Source of the DNA: Amaurobius ferox
Taxonomy: Eukaryota; Arthropoda; Arachnida; Araneae; Amaurobiidae
Assembly (NCBI GenBank): GCA_951213105.1
Contig: OX578137.1
Location: 60,586,736 to 60,650,735, forward strand
Direction of reading: 5' to 3'
Length of the DNA stretch: 64,000 bases
The position numbers were made by a program, and so were the translations under genes. This document shows, in pieces, positions 11,170-25,100 of the stretch (positions are counted from its first letter, which is position 1; the number at the start of each line of letters is the position of its first letter). The notes below the pieces were generated by a model. That model saw only the letters and a list, made by a program, of their open reading frames with translations. It made no database searches and was not told the origin of the DNA.

Positions 11170-13350
11170 CCAATACTGCTTCTAATGAGAATACTTTGAT
11201 ACAGATAAATAAATGATTATTTTACATAACTGAAAAACAAACACTTTGTAATAATTTCAAATTGAAGAAAAGTTTTGGAAGATTAGAGAGGCTCCTCTAT
11301 GATGTGGGAGCCCTAAGGAAGTAGCTGCTTACTTTGCTTATGAGTAAAGACAGGCGGCAGGATCTTGATGCAAACTAGGCATACACTATTTGAAGGACGT
11401 TGTAACATCAAGCAGTATGGACGCAAATCCATAACTGCTTAAATAACTAGCGTATGTTATAGCAAAATTGCGGAAAAAATCAAATTTTTCTGTAGCAAGA
11501 GGACCATATTGAATATTTTCCATTGGGACCATTCCTTAAGTTTCATGACATGTGTTAAAATGAAACATGGTAGAACTTTTTAGATATATTATAGTACATT
11601 AAAACTCAACTAGTAGAATAGCATTCAGCAACCAATTTGCATAGAAATGAAATTCATTACATGATATACTTATATCTTAATATAGTTTTTGTAAAATGTA
11701 TCCGAAATAAATTCAAATTAACAAATAACTGCAATATTGCGTCTTTAATTAGAATATTCATTTACAGAAGGCCTAAATTCATTTCAGAACTGTGTGGCAA
11801 TCCCACGCAAATGTATCTTTATTTTCTATAAATTCGATGTTTTCTGTATATTTGATACTGGTATGACTGGCTCCATTGGTCCCTATAGAAGTTCACAAAA
11901 TTGTGACACATGGTAAATCTTCTATCTATCAGGGCAATTAACAGTTATTCAGAGCTTTAACAAGAGCGAATTCAGTCCGTTGACACTGGTTTCTGCACTT
12001 CATGATTCTTTTTCATTTAATGCTTTATAAACACCTTTAAAAATTGAAAAGTTAAAAAATAAATAAATAAGATCTTAATACATTAGAAAAGTAAGACAAA
12101 TGTAGTTTATGAAATATGAACATAGGTGGAAATCTACTGCTATTCTGATATGAAATTTAACCTAGTCAAAATTTGACTCTTTTAAAAAATTTACATGCAT
12201 GTATTTAGAATCTCATAAAACATTTGATATGTAGTACATGGTACTGACTCTTGCAGCGGACTAGATTTTCGGACAAAAGTTTTAAATAGAGCTTAAGAAA
12301 TGAAAATATAGGCAAACTATATATTTTGCTCAGTGATGCCTTGAACATATTAAACAGAGCTTCACCAAAAATAAGTATTACATACACATACTTAAAACAT
12401 GACAGTGAAATAAATAAATAAAAAATAAGAAACCTGACAAATGAATGATCACTTTTACATTGAATATAACATGGTTTAAAAATATAATGGATAACAGAAT
12501 GTTATATTCAACTTAAGTCTACCAAAACACTACTGAAGTTACTGGTATAACGATTTATCCTTATCATGCACAAATATTACTTAAAATTATGAAAATAATT
12601 TTAGGAATAATTAATGTGATTTATAAGACATCTGGTTTAAAAACCACTAAACTAGCCATAAAGATTAGCCATAATATCTATATTCTTTATTGGATAATGT
12701 AAATATAAAACGTTCTTCTTAATTAAGAGTTTCATAAATGTTAGAAAATTTGAAGTGAAAATATACTTAAATAACTACTATCAAACAAAACCTAGAAATT
12801 GAGAAATAATTACAGTATCAGCTATATATGTACTTAAAATAAAATAATAAATATTAAAATAAATATTTTTAATATATAATTATAAAGAAATAATTATCCA
12901 ATTTGCACAATATAAGGTAAAAACTATTAAACTTTAAATATTATGGAGAAATAAAATATTTTAACAAAACTCAAATTTTTTAAGTTTTAAATGTTTTATT
13001 GTTAAATGTTGTATATATTGTTATGATTATTGTACTATTCCTATCACTCAATTTTGATGTGATTATAACTGTAGTGTTAGATATATGCATATTTCATCAA
13101 ACTAATATTTTTGCATTTTTTCTATGTCCCTCTTTGTAAATAGTTTCCATTTTGCTGCACAATTTTTAACCAAAGTTATTTGATTTAGTGATGTTGTATC
13201 TTGTCAATGCACTTCAATAAATATTATGTGGTTATGACTCAGTGTATACTAGTAATTAATTTTAGCAAAATATTCATTAGATAGAAACTACTCGTGTGTT
13301 GATTATAACATAATTCTGAGATATTTCAACAGTTTTTCATATATTATATA
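11170..13350. other. AT-rich non-coding stretch
   Basis: No gene, RNA gene or clear repeat boundary was seen. Confidence 0.5.
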
Positions 13351-13354
13351 TAAA

Positions 13355-14340
13355 ACAAGAAATATCAATCATGCATAAAGCATTGATTATAAACATTTCC
13401 TACCTGAAATGCAATTTTATTTAAACATCTCTAAAATCTGATACATTCAGCACTGATATATTTTAAATTATCACAGTATTACAGTAATTTATTATATTTG
13501 AAAACTTAAAACTGCATAAAAAACTGAACTTCATTCAAATGACGTTATCGAAATATATATCGTCTATGTAAAAGCAATGAATAATTCATTCACATCAATT
13601 TTATTTCAAACTCCAGAGCTAAATAATTTTGCGTGAAAAAAATTTAGCAATTCTTGTACAACTCATCTTACAATCACTTGTTACAACTCATCTTACAATC
13701 ACTTATTTACATTCTGCATCCATTAAAATTAGGTTTCGTTGTAAAAATAATCGCAGTTTGATGATTATTTAAACTCAAAAATATTGTAACTGCGTTGGCA
13801 CAGAATATAGATCCACAGAAAATACGTAAAAATAAAGCGGTTTTAGGACGAATGCAACACTAAATATAAATTTAAAAAAACTTTAAAAATTACGATTTTA
13901 AACTGGGAAAAAAAAGATAGATTCATATTTTATTTTGAAGTGGGTTTACGTGATCTCTTCATATAATATGGATGCAATTATTTTAATTTTTATTTAAAAA
14001 CTACCCAACATATTTTGCTGAAATTTTTTTTATATATTTTATGGGATAATTTAAATATTTTCTAAAATTTTTGAAGCAATTTGTGAATTTTAACTTTGCT
14101 TAAAAAATTAGGTCCCATAGGGTTCAATGTATTTCATTTTTTCAACCAGGGTTCAATCCAAAACTAACTGGGTGATATTAATCATTTACATTCCCATATG
14201 TCCCACAGACCGTCTCAATAACATACTAACATTTCATTTTGATAAAATCATTTTTACGGCAGTTATCATGCGAACGGACAGACAGACAGACAGAATGCAC
14301 AAAGTCATAAACACTTTTCAACTATGTTGGAAAGTGTTAA
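13355..14340 (+). repeat. Dispersed repeat family A, copy 1
   Basis: Shares its whole layout with copies at 50,650-52,729 and, reversed, 52,880-54,165: a start near ATCAATCATGCATAA, the conserved block AGGTCCCATAGGGTTCAATG, an (ACAG)n microsatellite (14,276-14,294) and a terminal hairpin AACACTTTTCAAC/GTTGGAAAGTGTT followed by TAA. No protein is encoded. It is probably a non-autonomous DNA element, class not settled. Confidence 0.75.
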
Positions 14341-14959
14341 CAAGCAAGGTGCAAAAGGTATATGATTGAAATAAAAATTTACTTGAATTTTGAAGCCGAT
14401 ATTCTCAGTTAACATGTTCAAGTTAAAGTATACACATGATAAAATACTGAACAACTTTCTAGGGTATTATTATTTGATCCCCTTTCTACTGAAAAATCAA
14501 GGAATGCATTTACGCTAAAAGCTTTTCACATAAGACGCATTCCATTTTTGATCTGATAAGACAAATTATAATGCCCCCTCCATATCACATACTGTCATTA
14601 CGTACTTTTAATTAAGAAGATGTTTAGCAAAAAAGAAAAACAAAACATTTTCATCTTTACACTAAATTTTGAAGTATTGTAAGTTTACGTACTTCCAGTA
14701 ATGTTTGTTAAATTTGTTGGTAGTTATTTTTACAAATAATATTACTTCCAATACATGTATTCAGCCGAGTTTAGTTGAATTTAGTTGTGATATAGGTTTA
14801 AAAGTAAAAGGTTGGTTAGGTTTTATGGCAATAATTCCAAGTTTAAAAATGGAACAGTCTTTTTTTACAATTTACTGCTTTTGTATTGAAAAGTTGAAAC
14901 ATGGCAAATGCTCAAGATGATGTATGTTATTTTGTTATTTAGGGCATGATTCCAACGAA

Positions 14960-15470
14960 TTTTATGAGAAAAGATCTCACTGTATTTTGAAACATACTCT
15001 TTGAATTACCTTATTACAAAAATTACATAAATTGATATTAACATACTCATTCTAATTTAAGTCCACAACTGATGCATAGAAAATGTTCATCAAGCATTTG
15101 ATATGGGATGGAAGATTTTAGTAGGCATGAGATCGATATTGTCATGCTGCTAAATGAGGGATGCTTTTAGCGGAACACTTTGTAAAGAAAACTATTCCAT
15201 ATTTAGGTTACATGCTGAAAACCCATCAAAACTTAGTATGTAATGATACACAAAATTATCTGAATCAAACATCTGGGGCTGCATTTATATCAATGCGAAG
15301 TTTAATTCAAATGATAATTTTTATCAGATACTCTGCAATTTTAGTTTCTAAATATAATTATATTGAATTTAAAATAAAATGTTTAAATATATACATAGTA
15401 AAATAAATATATGAATTATGATACTACTTTTCATTTTGCGTTAAAAAATTATGTACTGCAGTATGTTACT
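14960..15470 (+). repeat. Dispersed repeat family D, longest copy
   Basis: Parts reappear in the same orientation at 22,495-22,690 (CACAACTGAT...GGGATGGGATAGAAG) and 26,500-26,830 (GAACTTTGTAAG...GGGGCTGCATTT). No coding capacity; ends not defined. Confidence 0.6.
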
Positions 15471-15544
15471 ATGTAGTATGTTAACTATGAAATTAAACTA
15501 TGTAGTATGTTAAATTAGGAAATTAGGACTATGCATCTGTTGGT

Positions 15545-15945
15545 TGGTTAGGGTGGTCACAAGAAATTCATTTTGAAATTTCCTGATATTTTCCTGTTTT
15601 CTCCCTGATAATTCCCTGAAATGGTCCTCCTCGAAAGATATTTATAGAGGTCACGTTGCCTGTTACTGAAAACTCTCCCTCCAGTCACTTGCTCAGAAGT
15701 ATATTTACAGGAGATGAGTGATGGATCTTGTAATGCAAAATGAAAAATGTGACATCATGGACTGATGAAGCATTGTTCATTTAGCTAAAAAGAACTATAA
15801 AGTCAGAAAATGAAAAAAAAAAAAAAAATCGCAGAAATTTGCAGTTTTCCCCGACTTTTAATGGAATTCCCCGATGTCTCCCTGATATTTCTAGAAGCAT
15901 AAAATTCCCTGATAATTCCAGGTTTTCCAGGTCTGTGGTCATGCT
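15545..15945. repeat. Degenerate repeat rich in TTCCCTGATAATTCC
   Basis: TGGTCAC/TGGTCAT sequence at both ends encloses repeated CCTGATAATTCC motifs at 15,570-15,620 and 15,880-15,925. It resembles a dispersed element common in invertebrate genomes; class not assigned. Confidence 0.35.
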
Positions 15946-16689
15946 GTTGGTCGATATATCTACCAAGGGATAAAAGTGGAATATTTTTTAATATTCTTGC
16001 AATAGAAAACTTTAAACACCATTTAAATATAGAATAAACTAATACAGTAGACTCGTGTTATGGTGACCTTGAAGGGACCCTTAAGGCAGGGACATTAGAT
16101 CAAACTTATGATTTTTTCAGTCGTGGTGGTGTAAGGGAATACCCATTTTTGCACCTTACAAGTTTTATCACAGTATTAAATAGAGTATGAACTATAGTGC
16201 AGTTGAAAGTTCAAAAATGAATAATTGAGATTAATGAAAACCAATTTTATGCAATGCACATTTGAAATGAAACAAAGTAAAAGGTTACACATTTACTCTC
16301 AGGGGGTGAAGGGAAATGATACATTCTTATATTATTATATAAGTATACTTATAAATCACACATTCTTAATAATTCTATTTACAATTTATATAACACTAAT
16401 TTTAAAATTTTATCAAACAGAATTTTAGATAAATATAAGCAACTTCATCTCAAAAATAGTTATAACTTTTCCTATATGGTTTTAGTACCCAAGTACTCAA
16501 GTTTCATAAATCCCTTGTAGCTTTTTGAACAATTAACAATGGACACAATTTTTACCTTATTATTGATGGTAAACTTTTACTAAACATTTTAAATACAATT
16601 TCTTGAATATCTGACATTTCAAATAATGGTCATACTGTAAAGAACATTTTTGAATTAAGAACTTAAAAATTCTTAATATCCATAGCATA

Positions 16690-17455
16690 TATACCCTTAT
16701 GATTTTAAAGACTTGTTTAATAATATAGATATTGACGATCTCTTAAAAATTATTTTAGAAATATTTGAACAGTATCATAATTACCCTTAAGTATTTATTA
16801 TACCGCTGTAAAAAATTACTTAATTTCATACTATGCAAATTATATTCAAAATGGTAATTATTTTGTTAAGCAGCAGTTTAGTATCCCACCAGGGGGATGT
16901 GGCTAATATTATTGGTTAATCTATATTTATATTTCTATGAAAAAAAAAAAAAAAAACTATAATCACGGTTTGCATGATATGTTCATGTATAGATATTTAG
17001 ATGATATCTTATGTACCTCCCATAATAATAATCCAATTACATTTAACTTTTTAATATTTTATCCTACATTTAAAATTTTATCTTAATAATCTACAATTAA
17101 CTGCTAGCAATAATGATTTTAATGTTGCCAACTTTTTAGATCTAAACTTAGATATGTAAAATAATAATCAGGTTATAAACTTATATGATAAAGGAATAGA
17201 TTTTAATTTTAATACTTCTAAAATTCAGCATTTTAAATCTTGTTTACATATACCTGTATTTAGAAATATGTTACTAAATCAGGCTCTTAGAATAAATAAA
17301 ATTTGTAATGATTATAAATTAATACATTTTATAAAATTATTAAATACTGCAAAATTCCTGATTATGATGGAAAATTGGAAACTCCTCCCCCCATAAATTA
17401 TTATGTATCTATAGAAATGAAAATTAACAAAATCAAAATAAAATATGGTTTATAA
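16690..17455 (+). pseudogene. Reverse transcriptase fragment, broken (family R, copy 1)
   Basis: Scattered in-frame pieces match the copy at 47,150-47,754: QQFSIPPGGC and NLYLYFYE near 16,870-16,940, NFLDLNLDM near 17,130-17,160, NLYDKGIDFNFNTS near 17,180-17,220 and VFRNMLLNQALRINK near 17,260-17,300. The block order (a GGC segment before the catalytic YxDD, then FLDL, then YDK and FRN) is that of a reverse transcriptase palm and thumb. Multiple stops and an A17 tract show decay. The RT class is uncertain; it is neither jockey nor the GIY-YIG Penelope copy seen at 25 kb. Confidence 0.6.
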
Positions 17456-17717
17456 ATATTTAATATTTTGAATGTTATTTTCTCTAAATCTATGTAACTT
17501 TATCCAGTTTGTAGCAATGATTGCAACCCATCATTGTATTCATGACATACTCTTATTAATTTCTCCTGTGGCCCTAATCTATTATTGTAAATGATTTGTT
17601 TTAGTCTTTGATTCCTGTACATTCTATTTACCCTATCTTAATTATGGCTGCCTATTAACTTTACTTACTCCATGGATTGCATTTCAAATTTTGAACAAAC
17701 TATAAGAAGAATTTGCA

Positions 17718-18368
17718 ATGAATAACATTATCGAAATCAACCAATACAGATCTTTAATAAAGATTGTTATAAATGAAAACTATCTTTTTAACGGTTTGTC
17801 ATTCTATCAGCAAATCAAAGGAATCTTCATGAGAGGGGGATGCTCATCTATATTAGCAGATATTTATCTTAATCATTACGAAAATCAGTCACACATTAAT
17901 AACGAAATATTATATCTCCGTTACATCGACGATTTGATCATTGGATACAAAGACGAACATTTTCAAATGGATTTCAATTTCTATCCTGCTACTTTAACCT
18001 TGGAAGAAAATCCAAGTGATAATAAAAATGTGGTATGCTTTTTGGATCTGTGTATAGATTTCAGCGATCACAATCTTATTATTAGCATTTATGACAAAAG
18101 AAAAACCTATAAAATACCTATTACAGGAATAATACACTGGAATTCTAATTTGCACAGGAATATATTCAGAAATGTTTGCATTGGAGGATTAACCAGAACG
18201 AAACGTATTGTTAACAGTGACGTCATTAGACTGAAAACCGATCAAGCTTTTATAAAGGAAGCTTTTAAACAATACCCAATACCTTATATGAGAAGTTATA
18301 TAATTAATTTCTACAGAAAAAATGATCATTATGGATCACTATTGTGTTCTTTTTTGAAAACTTTTTAA
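17718..18368 (+). pseudogene. Reverse transcriptase fragment, open frame (family R, copy 2)
   Basis: A 216-residue open frame carries the core of a reverse transcriptase: QIKGIFMRGGCSSILADIYL (about residues 33-52), the catalytic YIDDL (about 69-73), FLDLCIDF (about 113), YDKRKTYKIPITG and HWNSNLHRNIFRNVC (about 139-154). The N-terminal fingers and everything after the thumb are missing, so it is a fragment, but it has no stops, unlike its neighbour 260 bp upstream. Separate family member rather than a duplicate: identity with the copies at 17.2 and 47.4 kb is low. Alternative reading: an exon of a larger unspliced element. Confidence 0.65.
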
Positions 18369-19094
18369 AATCCTTTTAAATTCATTTTGAAATCTTTTTG
18401 TAGGTCTTGCTTTGAGAATTTTGGAAATAATGGCAACATTGCTTTGAGCGATGTATTTAGATCTTGAGGAAGTATTTAAATTGGTGATAACTCAGTGATT
18501 TCATTCCATCTTGATACTTCAGTTTATTTTACTACTCCATTTATAATGGTCTTGTGATAATTTTGATTGTCACTCCGAAGGTCGGCAACAGTCGGTGCTG
18601 GTGTCCAGGAGTGCAATGCCGCGGCATCAAGGACGTGCATGTTGTTAACTGTGGTGTAAGGTCACTACCCCCTTACCGCCATTATGTAAGCACCTTACAC
18701 TGACTTCTTTCTCTTAATTCTTTTGTATCCTTAATATATTACACACATATATATATATATATATATATAGATAGGTAGATAGATAGATAGAGAGAGAGGG
18801 ATAAAATGAAAAAGTCAGCAACATAAGTATAGACACAAATTAATATACAATACAATATACAGCTGTTTTAAGGATTTGTTGGATCCTCTTCATCAGTGTT
18901 AAATACACCAACAAACCTGGAGTCAAAGATGACTGAATTAAAATTAAAGCTTATTTCATGTTTTAGACTTCGGGTCTTTCTTTGAAGAACTCTAAAAATT
19001 ATTTTCATCAATTCAATATCTAAATATTATAATGTAAGATAATTTAGACTAGTGTAAAAAAAGGAACATACAGTATTACAAAAATGATTGAAAA
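18369..19094. other. Non-coding region downstream of KRTCAP2
   Basis: Contains an (AT)n(AG)n microsatellite at 18,745-18,796 and a block at 18,860-18,910 (CAGCTGTTTTAAGGATTTG) that resembles tails of Penelope-type elements. No gene seen. Confidence 0.4.
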
Positions 19095-19146
19095 TTTATT
19101 TGTAAGTATCAAAAGGCAATTAAGATAAGAAATGTACATTGGTGTT

Positions 19147-22100
19147 TCATTTTTTCTTCTTTTTCTCGGGAATGGGATTTACAACAGTAGACTGCACAGC
19201 AGCACCATAAACTTTATTTGATATTTTGTTCATGTAATATAAAGCAATAATAGAAAAGATGAAACTGCAAAGAAAGGAATATAATCAACATTCAAATTTC
19301 TCTCAAGTATATGCAAAATAAGAAACATAAATGTACTTTTCAAAAGTTTTTGTATTATTTTTCTAGCAAACAAAAAGAAGGGTTTGTTTTAATAAATAGA
19401 AATAGGTGGTGTTACAGCATCTGAAATTATACATCAGCAAATATATTATATTTTTGTTGTCAATATTTCTATTTCTATTGAACACTTTTATTTGTGAATG
19501 AAAAATCATTATTAGTATGCAGCAGAACATGAAAATGTAATGGCATCCTTCCCCCCCCCCCTCTACCCCCTCTTGTTCAATCTACAAGAAGGTATAAGGT
19601 AACTGTTTGGACTATTGAGACAGTACCATCCAATTTAGACCAGAACTCTATGGGAGTGGCAACCATAGGGGCTGTACCATCCTTTTCCTAACCTACCACC
19701 TTGGATAGACTTTTGGATCTACAGATTTAACATGCTCATACTCAATGTACACATGGAAAAAGTTTTGGGTGCCATCATGGATCGAACCTGGGTCTATCAT
19801 GGATCGAATCCCGGTCTATCATGGATCAAATCTGGGTCTATCATGTGGGATCCCCATATCTACCATCAGTTATAAAAGTTTCTTGTGTCATGAAAAAGAA
19901 AGCATTGTTTTGTTTGCAAAGCTAATTGAAACTATTGTATCTTCTTTTTATTTAATACTGTATATTAACAAACATTTTCTATTCTTCAGTGAAATTCTTT
20001 AAATAATCACTAGTTTGTACAGTTTAATATTTAATTGCTGCAGGTGAGGACCTGACACATTGGGCTTACAGCTTTATATAACCCTCATCGTGAAATGCAC
20101 TGACTGTGCAACAGCTGAAATAGAAAATGTTTGTATGAGATAGAAACTATGCAAAATACTCAACTACTGTAGCCTTGGAACTAATGCAAAAAGACAACAA
20201 TTCGTATGAATACGTGATGATTTACGAACACATATAAAATATTTATACACTTATGGGATATTCATACACTTTTCTGACAACTACTTTTGACATATAAACA
20301 CTGAATTTTCATTATTTAGAATAAGGCAATGAGCTTATCAGTGAGACTAGAATTAATATTTAAGGAAAATTCAAAGACTTTTATTTGAAGTAAGTCTTTA
20401 AATTGAGATAACTTTATTACCTATCAATTATCAAAAGTAATTTCTGAACACATTAAAAATTATAGCCAAGATACACTAACACCGATTTCATTTTTTAAAT
20501 TTAAAATCTGAACTTTCTAGACATACTTAAGTGTCTGCAACAATTTTTTTCTTATTATATATTTCTTGCTGGTAGATATATTTATCAACCGATATTAGTG
20601 TAGTCTTGAATGTTAATTAAGGGTAGAATATCATGGAGACATTGCTTACAAAAAGAAAATGAACTAAAAATAATATTTCTGATGAGGTGTCATATTTTAC
20701 TATTCTAAATATTCCTTTTTTTACTTTTCCCATACATAGTATAATGTATAAGCATTGTGACTGGGTCGAAAATTCAAATTAGAGTTTTCGATGGAAGAGC
20801 ATCGCTGAACTTAAATAGAACATTTTTGAGGTGATGTCTGTGTCTCACAAACGAATGTAGAGTTTTGGACAAAATTTAGCACAAATATTACAACCAGTGA
20901 ATACTGGAAACCTATTGATTTTAAATGCAATCAAATGCTTGAAAAACTTTTGAATTTTCGAATGAAATTTTGAAAAAAATTAAAAAATCAGAACTTTCAA
21001 TAATGTTTCGTAAATAATCATTTCTTATGTAATTTGTCAACAGAAAATGAGTGACACAAATTTTAGAATGTTGACATTAGTAAATTTATCGAAAATATTA
21101 CATAAAATATTACATAAAATTAAAGGGGCGCGGTAGCCCATTGGTTAGCGCGCTGGAGTTGCACTCGGTAGGCCCGGGTTCGATTCCAGCCACTGCCAAA
21201 ACTGCCGCCGTGTTCATGCGGAGTACGATCACGTTAAACATGTGGGTCCGAAAGTCCTTCCGAGAGGTTGGTGGTAGGGGAAGGAGGGTACGGTCCCTGT
21301 GGATGCCTCCCCCACTGGGTTCCGGTCTAAATTGGGTGGCACTTCCCGACCGTCCAAACAGTTACCTTACACCTTTCTGGTAGGTCGGACGGTCTGGGTT
21401 TCAACAACAACATAAAATTAAAGGAAAGCATTAACAATCATGAAATATATTCACTTTTCATGCAATATCATGCAATAAATTTATTAACATCATATTCATA
21501 GATCTAGTTCATTCCATTCACCAGAGAAGATACTTATGTAATAGTTTTGTATTTTAATGACCAACAATCCATCAATTATCCTAATTATATATAAGAAAAA
21601 TTTTTCTCTAAATTTATTTATAACACTTGGTGATTAATTTAGAGAAGTATCACCAACTTAATGATATGTAGCTCCAGATTGATAAAAATATAGTCAAAAT
21701 TGCAAAAATGACACCAAATTGATGAAGTAATCATTAAAATATCTTAATAAATGGACTATATTGCTTATTTCAGATACTTATAATATAGATAATTGTCAAT
21801 TTGGAATTGTATGAAGTTAATTGGATACTTAGAAATAGTTTTACATGCTGTCATTTGGAAAAGTGCCAAATGTACAATTCAGCATTAAAAATATTGTGCC
21901 GTGGATATTATAAATAATGTTTTTTCACTATGAAAGAAGTAAATTAATTGCATGATATAGGGAAAGTCATGGGTTGCTCACTTAAGATTTTTATCTATAT
22001 AATTCCTTTAAACATCTAGTATGGAGTGATACATTGCACATCTTACATTCATAAGAAATTTTTAAACTATTAGACTTAATTTGAGATTTAAATAACAGAT

Positions 22101-25100
22101 GGTTGAATAATAGAACTAGAAGCTTCCGGATGATGCATGGACATGCTACCAGTTACACTATTTTGGCCAATTAAAAAATTAGTTGATTTGTCTTAGTTCT
22201 TCCCCTATTTTAATCTGACTTTATAATCAAATCATCACATTTCATGAATACCTCTGGTGTTTGGCACATAAAAAATATATATATATATATAGTGATTATA
22301 TATATAGTGATATATACCAAAATATTTCCCTTTGATACTTGTATCAAATTTATGGAATGTCTTTATGGACACATGTGCATGGCCCCAAATTTATAAGAAA
22401 TAAATTAGTAATAGCCATTGTTCAGGGTCCCAACCTGCTTTTGACAATCCTTGATTGGAACATCATATGGCTCCCTCAAATATAATAAGAAAAAAAAAAT
22501 TCCCATTATACTTTGAAAAATAAGCTTAACATTATCCTATTACAAAAATCTCATAAATTGATGTTTATATACCTTTATTACTATTGATGCAATTTAAATC
22601 CACAACTGATATACAGAAAATGATCATTAAGTATTTGGGATGGGATAGAAGATTTTATTAGACCTGAAGTACAAGGTCAAAATCACAAGAATACACCCAA
22701 AAAGGGTACTCTCAAAATTAAGGAATATATTTCCATTGCAGATAACAGTATCCATGAACTGATTTTACACTTATGCATGGAATAACCACTCATTAGCATG
22801 TTGCCATTGCAGTTAACAGTTATTCTATGCTGATAAGTACATAATAAGTATGAAACTGGTCCATGAATACTGTTATTTGCAATGGGAGTTTATTTCCTAT
22901 GAGATACAGGGCTTGAAATTTAAATTTAAAATGGGAGGAATTCTCGCCTCCAACATTTGTTAAAGGAGGGAATTGTAAATATATCTAGGCAGGGATCTAG
23001 ACATATTTGTAACAAACAAGCATGAAAACTTGAATTCTCAAATATTATATATACTATACATGCCGTGTTTGTGCAGTTTATCAATAAACAGAAAAGGATT
23101 ATATAAAATGATTTATTTAAATATTAAAAAATAAAGTATACAACAATTTATCAAATCTGTCAACCCTTTATATATGATATTTATGCAATAACCTGCATGC
23201 TTCTGCAATTTGTTCTACTTCTTGACCATTTTCTGAAATTTGTGTTTAAACTCCTGCTCACAAAGTATTTGTACAAGTGAATGGCAAAACAGGGCTAATT
23301 TACAAAACTTTTTTAACATTTTGAAATCTGTTACTGTAAATATTCAAAAAATATTTGCAGAATTTGGGAAAACAATTTAAATTTTTCCTTGAAGCTTGTA
23401 ATACCTCTATTTATGTGAAAATAATTAACCAAATAAACCTTAACAAAAATTTGAAAATATGTTAGTTTAATCAATCTAATGTGCAATAATAAGGGGATAG
23501 AGATTGATCAAAATATAACTGTATACTATCAACAGCGAACAATAATACAAACTAAATTGTACAATTGCACAATGTATGCTAAAATAATTGAAAAACTGAT
23601 CTTGATAATGAATAAGAATATGTAAATAAGCAAAGGCAGTCAGTCTAATGGGCAATAATAAAGGGATAAAAAAAATAACCCTGGACCCTCGACAACGTAC
23701 AAGAATATAAACTAAATTGAGCAATCACATTGTATGCAAAATTAATAAAATAATTAACCTTGATAATGAACAAAAATATGTAAATAAACAAATTTAGTTT
23801 AATGTGCAATAAAAATGGGATGGAAATAGATGGGAAAAGATAACTATGTACTATCAGCAATGCACAAGAATGTAAACTAAATTATGCAATTGCATTATGC
23901 ATGCAAAAATAATTAAAAAATTAACCTTAATAATGGATAAAAATATGTAAATAAGCAAGTTTTGTCAGTCTAATGAGCAATAATAAAGGGATGGAAAAGA
24001 TAATTGTGTACTATCAGCAACACATGAGAATACAAAGTAAATTGTATATACTAAGAGTGGCAACATGTCACGATTTCAAATACTAATTACTAATAATGAC
24101 AAATCTCACAGATCCAATAGTCATTTCATTTTAAAATCATCCTACAGACATAAAAACAATAGCCAAAGTGCTTTCAAACATCTTACATGTTCATCCTCAG
24201 TGGCAATACAATTAGAAACGATGCCACCGTGCTTAAATACAATTCAATACTGTCAAGTAAAATTTACATATCATGAAATTGCCAGTTACACAAAAAGGTC
24301 GATTATGAGTCAAATTATTATTTATACAAAGTTTAAAAGCAAACACTTCAAAAAGGTTTAAAGGCTTAAAGATATAGGATTTTTTTAAAACATAATAATT
24401 ATAAATTGATGTCGCTATGCAAGGGCTTAACATGCAGGGAATCGAGAACGAGTCGTCAAGCACAACTTAGGACCTGAACAGGGTCAAAATTACAAATAGA
24501 AGAAAGATATAAATAAATAAAAAGGGATTCGTATAGCAAGATCGAATGGGGGCTCTTACAGTTAACTAAAAGAAAAGTTTTTCAAAAAGAGGGCAAACAT
24601 TTTCTTTATTAACGAGTTGGGTGAGGGCAGTCGTTAATTTACCATTTTTTATGTCTCTTGTATGTTCGGACATACGGATACCAACCGTACGTTTAGTACA
24701 ACTGATATAAAATTTATAGATATTATCCAGAGAAAGGAGGGGTACAACATACACCCCAGCAAGATTTTTGAAGTTAATATTATCCTTAAATGTATCAGTT
24801 TGAATGAAATGTAACAAAGTGGTAACAACTGAATGAGCAGGTTTAAATTTAAATTCGGTACAAAAATTAATAAGGGGGTGAAAAATTTTAAGATGGTAAG
24901 GACAACTAGCTTTAAACTGTAAACGACCATTAACAGGAATAAGACTAAAAAAGGGTTGTAAAAACTTTTGGCAGATTTTAACTTAAATATTATAGATAAA
25001 CTCATAAGAGTAGCCTGCATCTTGACCAAGTTTAAAAATTAAATCAATTTCATTATTTAAAGAAATAATAGTCAAACAAACATTAAAAGCGTGATTGAAA

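Noticed and set aside
14260..14340. Terminal hairpin of family A read as a Helitron 3' end
   Set aside because: The stem is followed by TAA directly, without the 10-12-base spacer and CTRR seen in family C.
16043..16120. TACAGTAGACTCGTGTTATG, like a pogo/Tigger transposon end
   Set aside because: No inverted partner end was found, so it stays a possible fragment only.
21141..21383. 80-codon frame, repeated identically at 27,789-27,547
   Set aside because: It lies fully inside the SINE, begins at TTG and repeats only because the SINE does.
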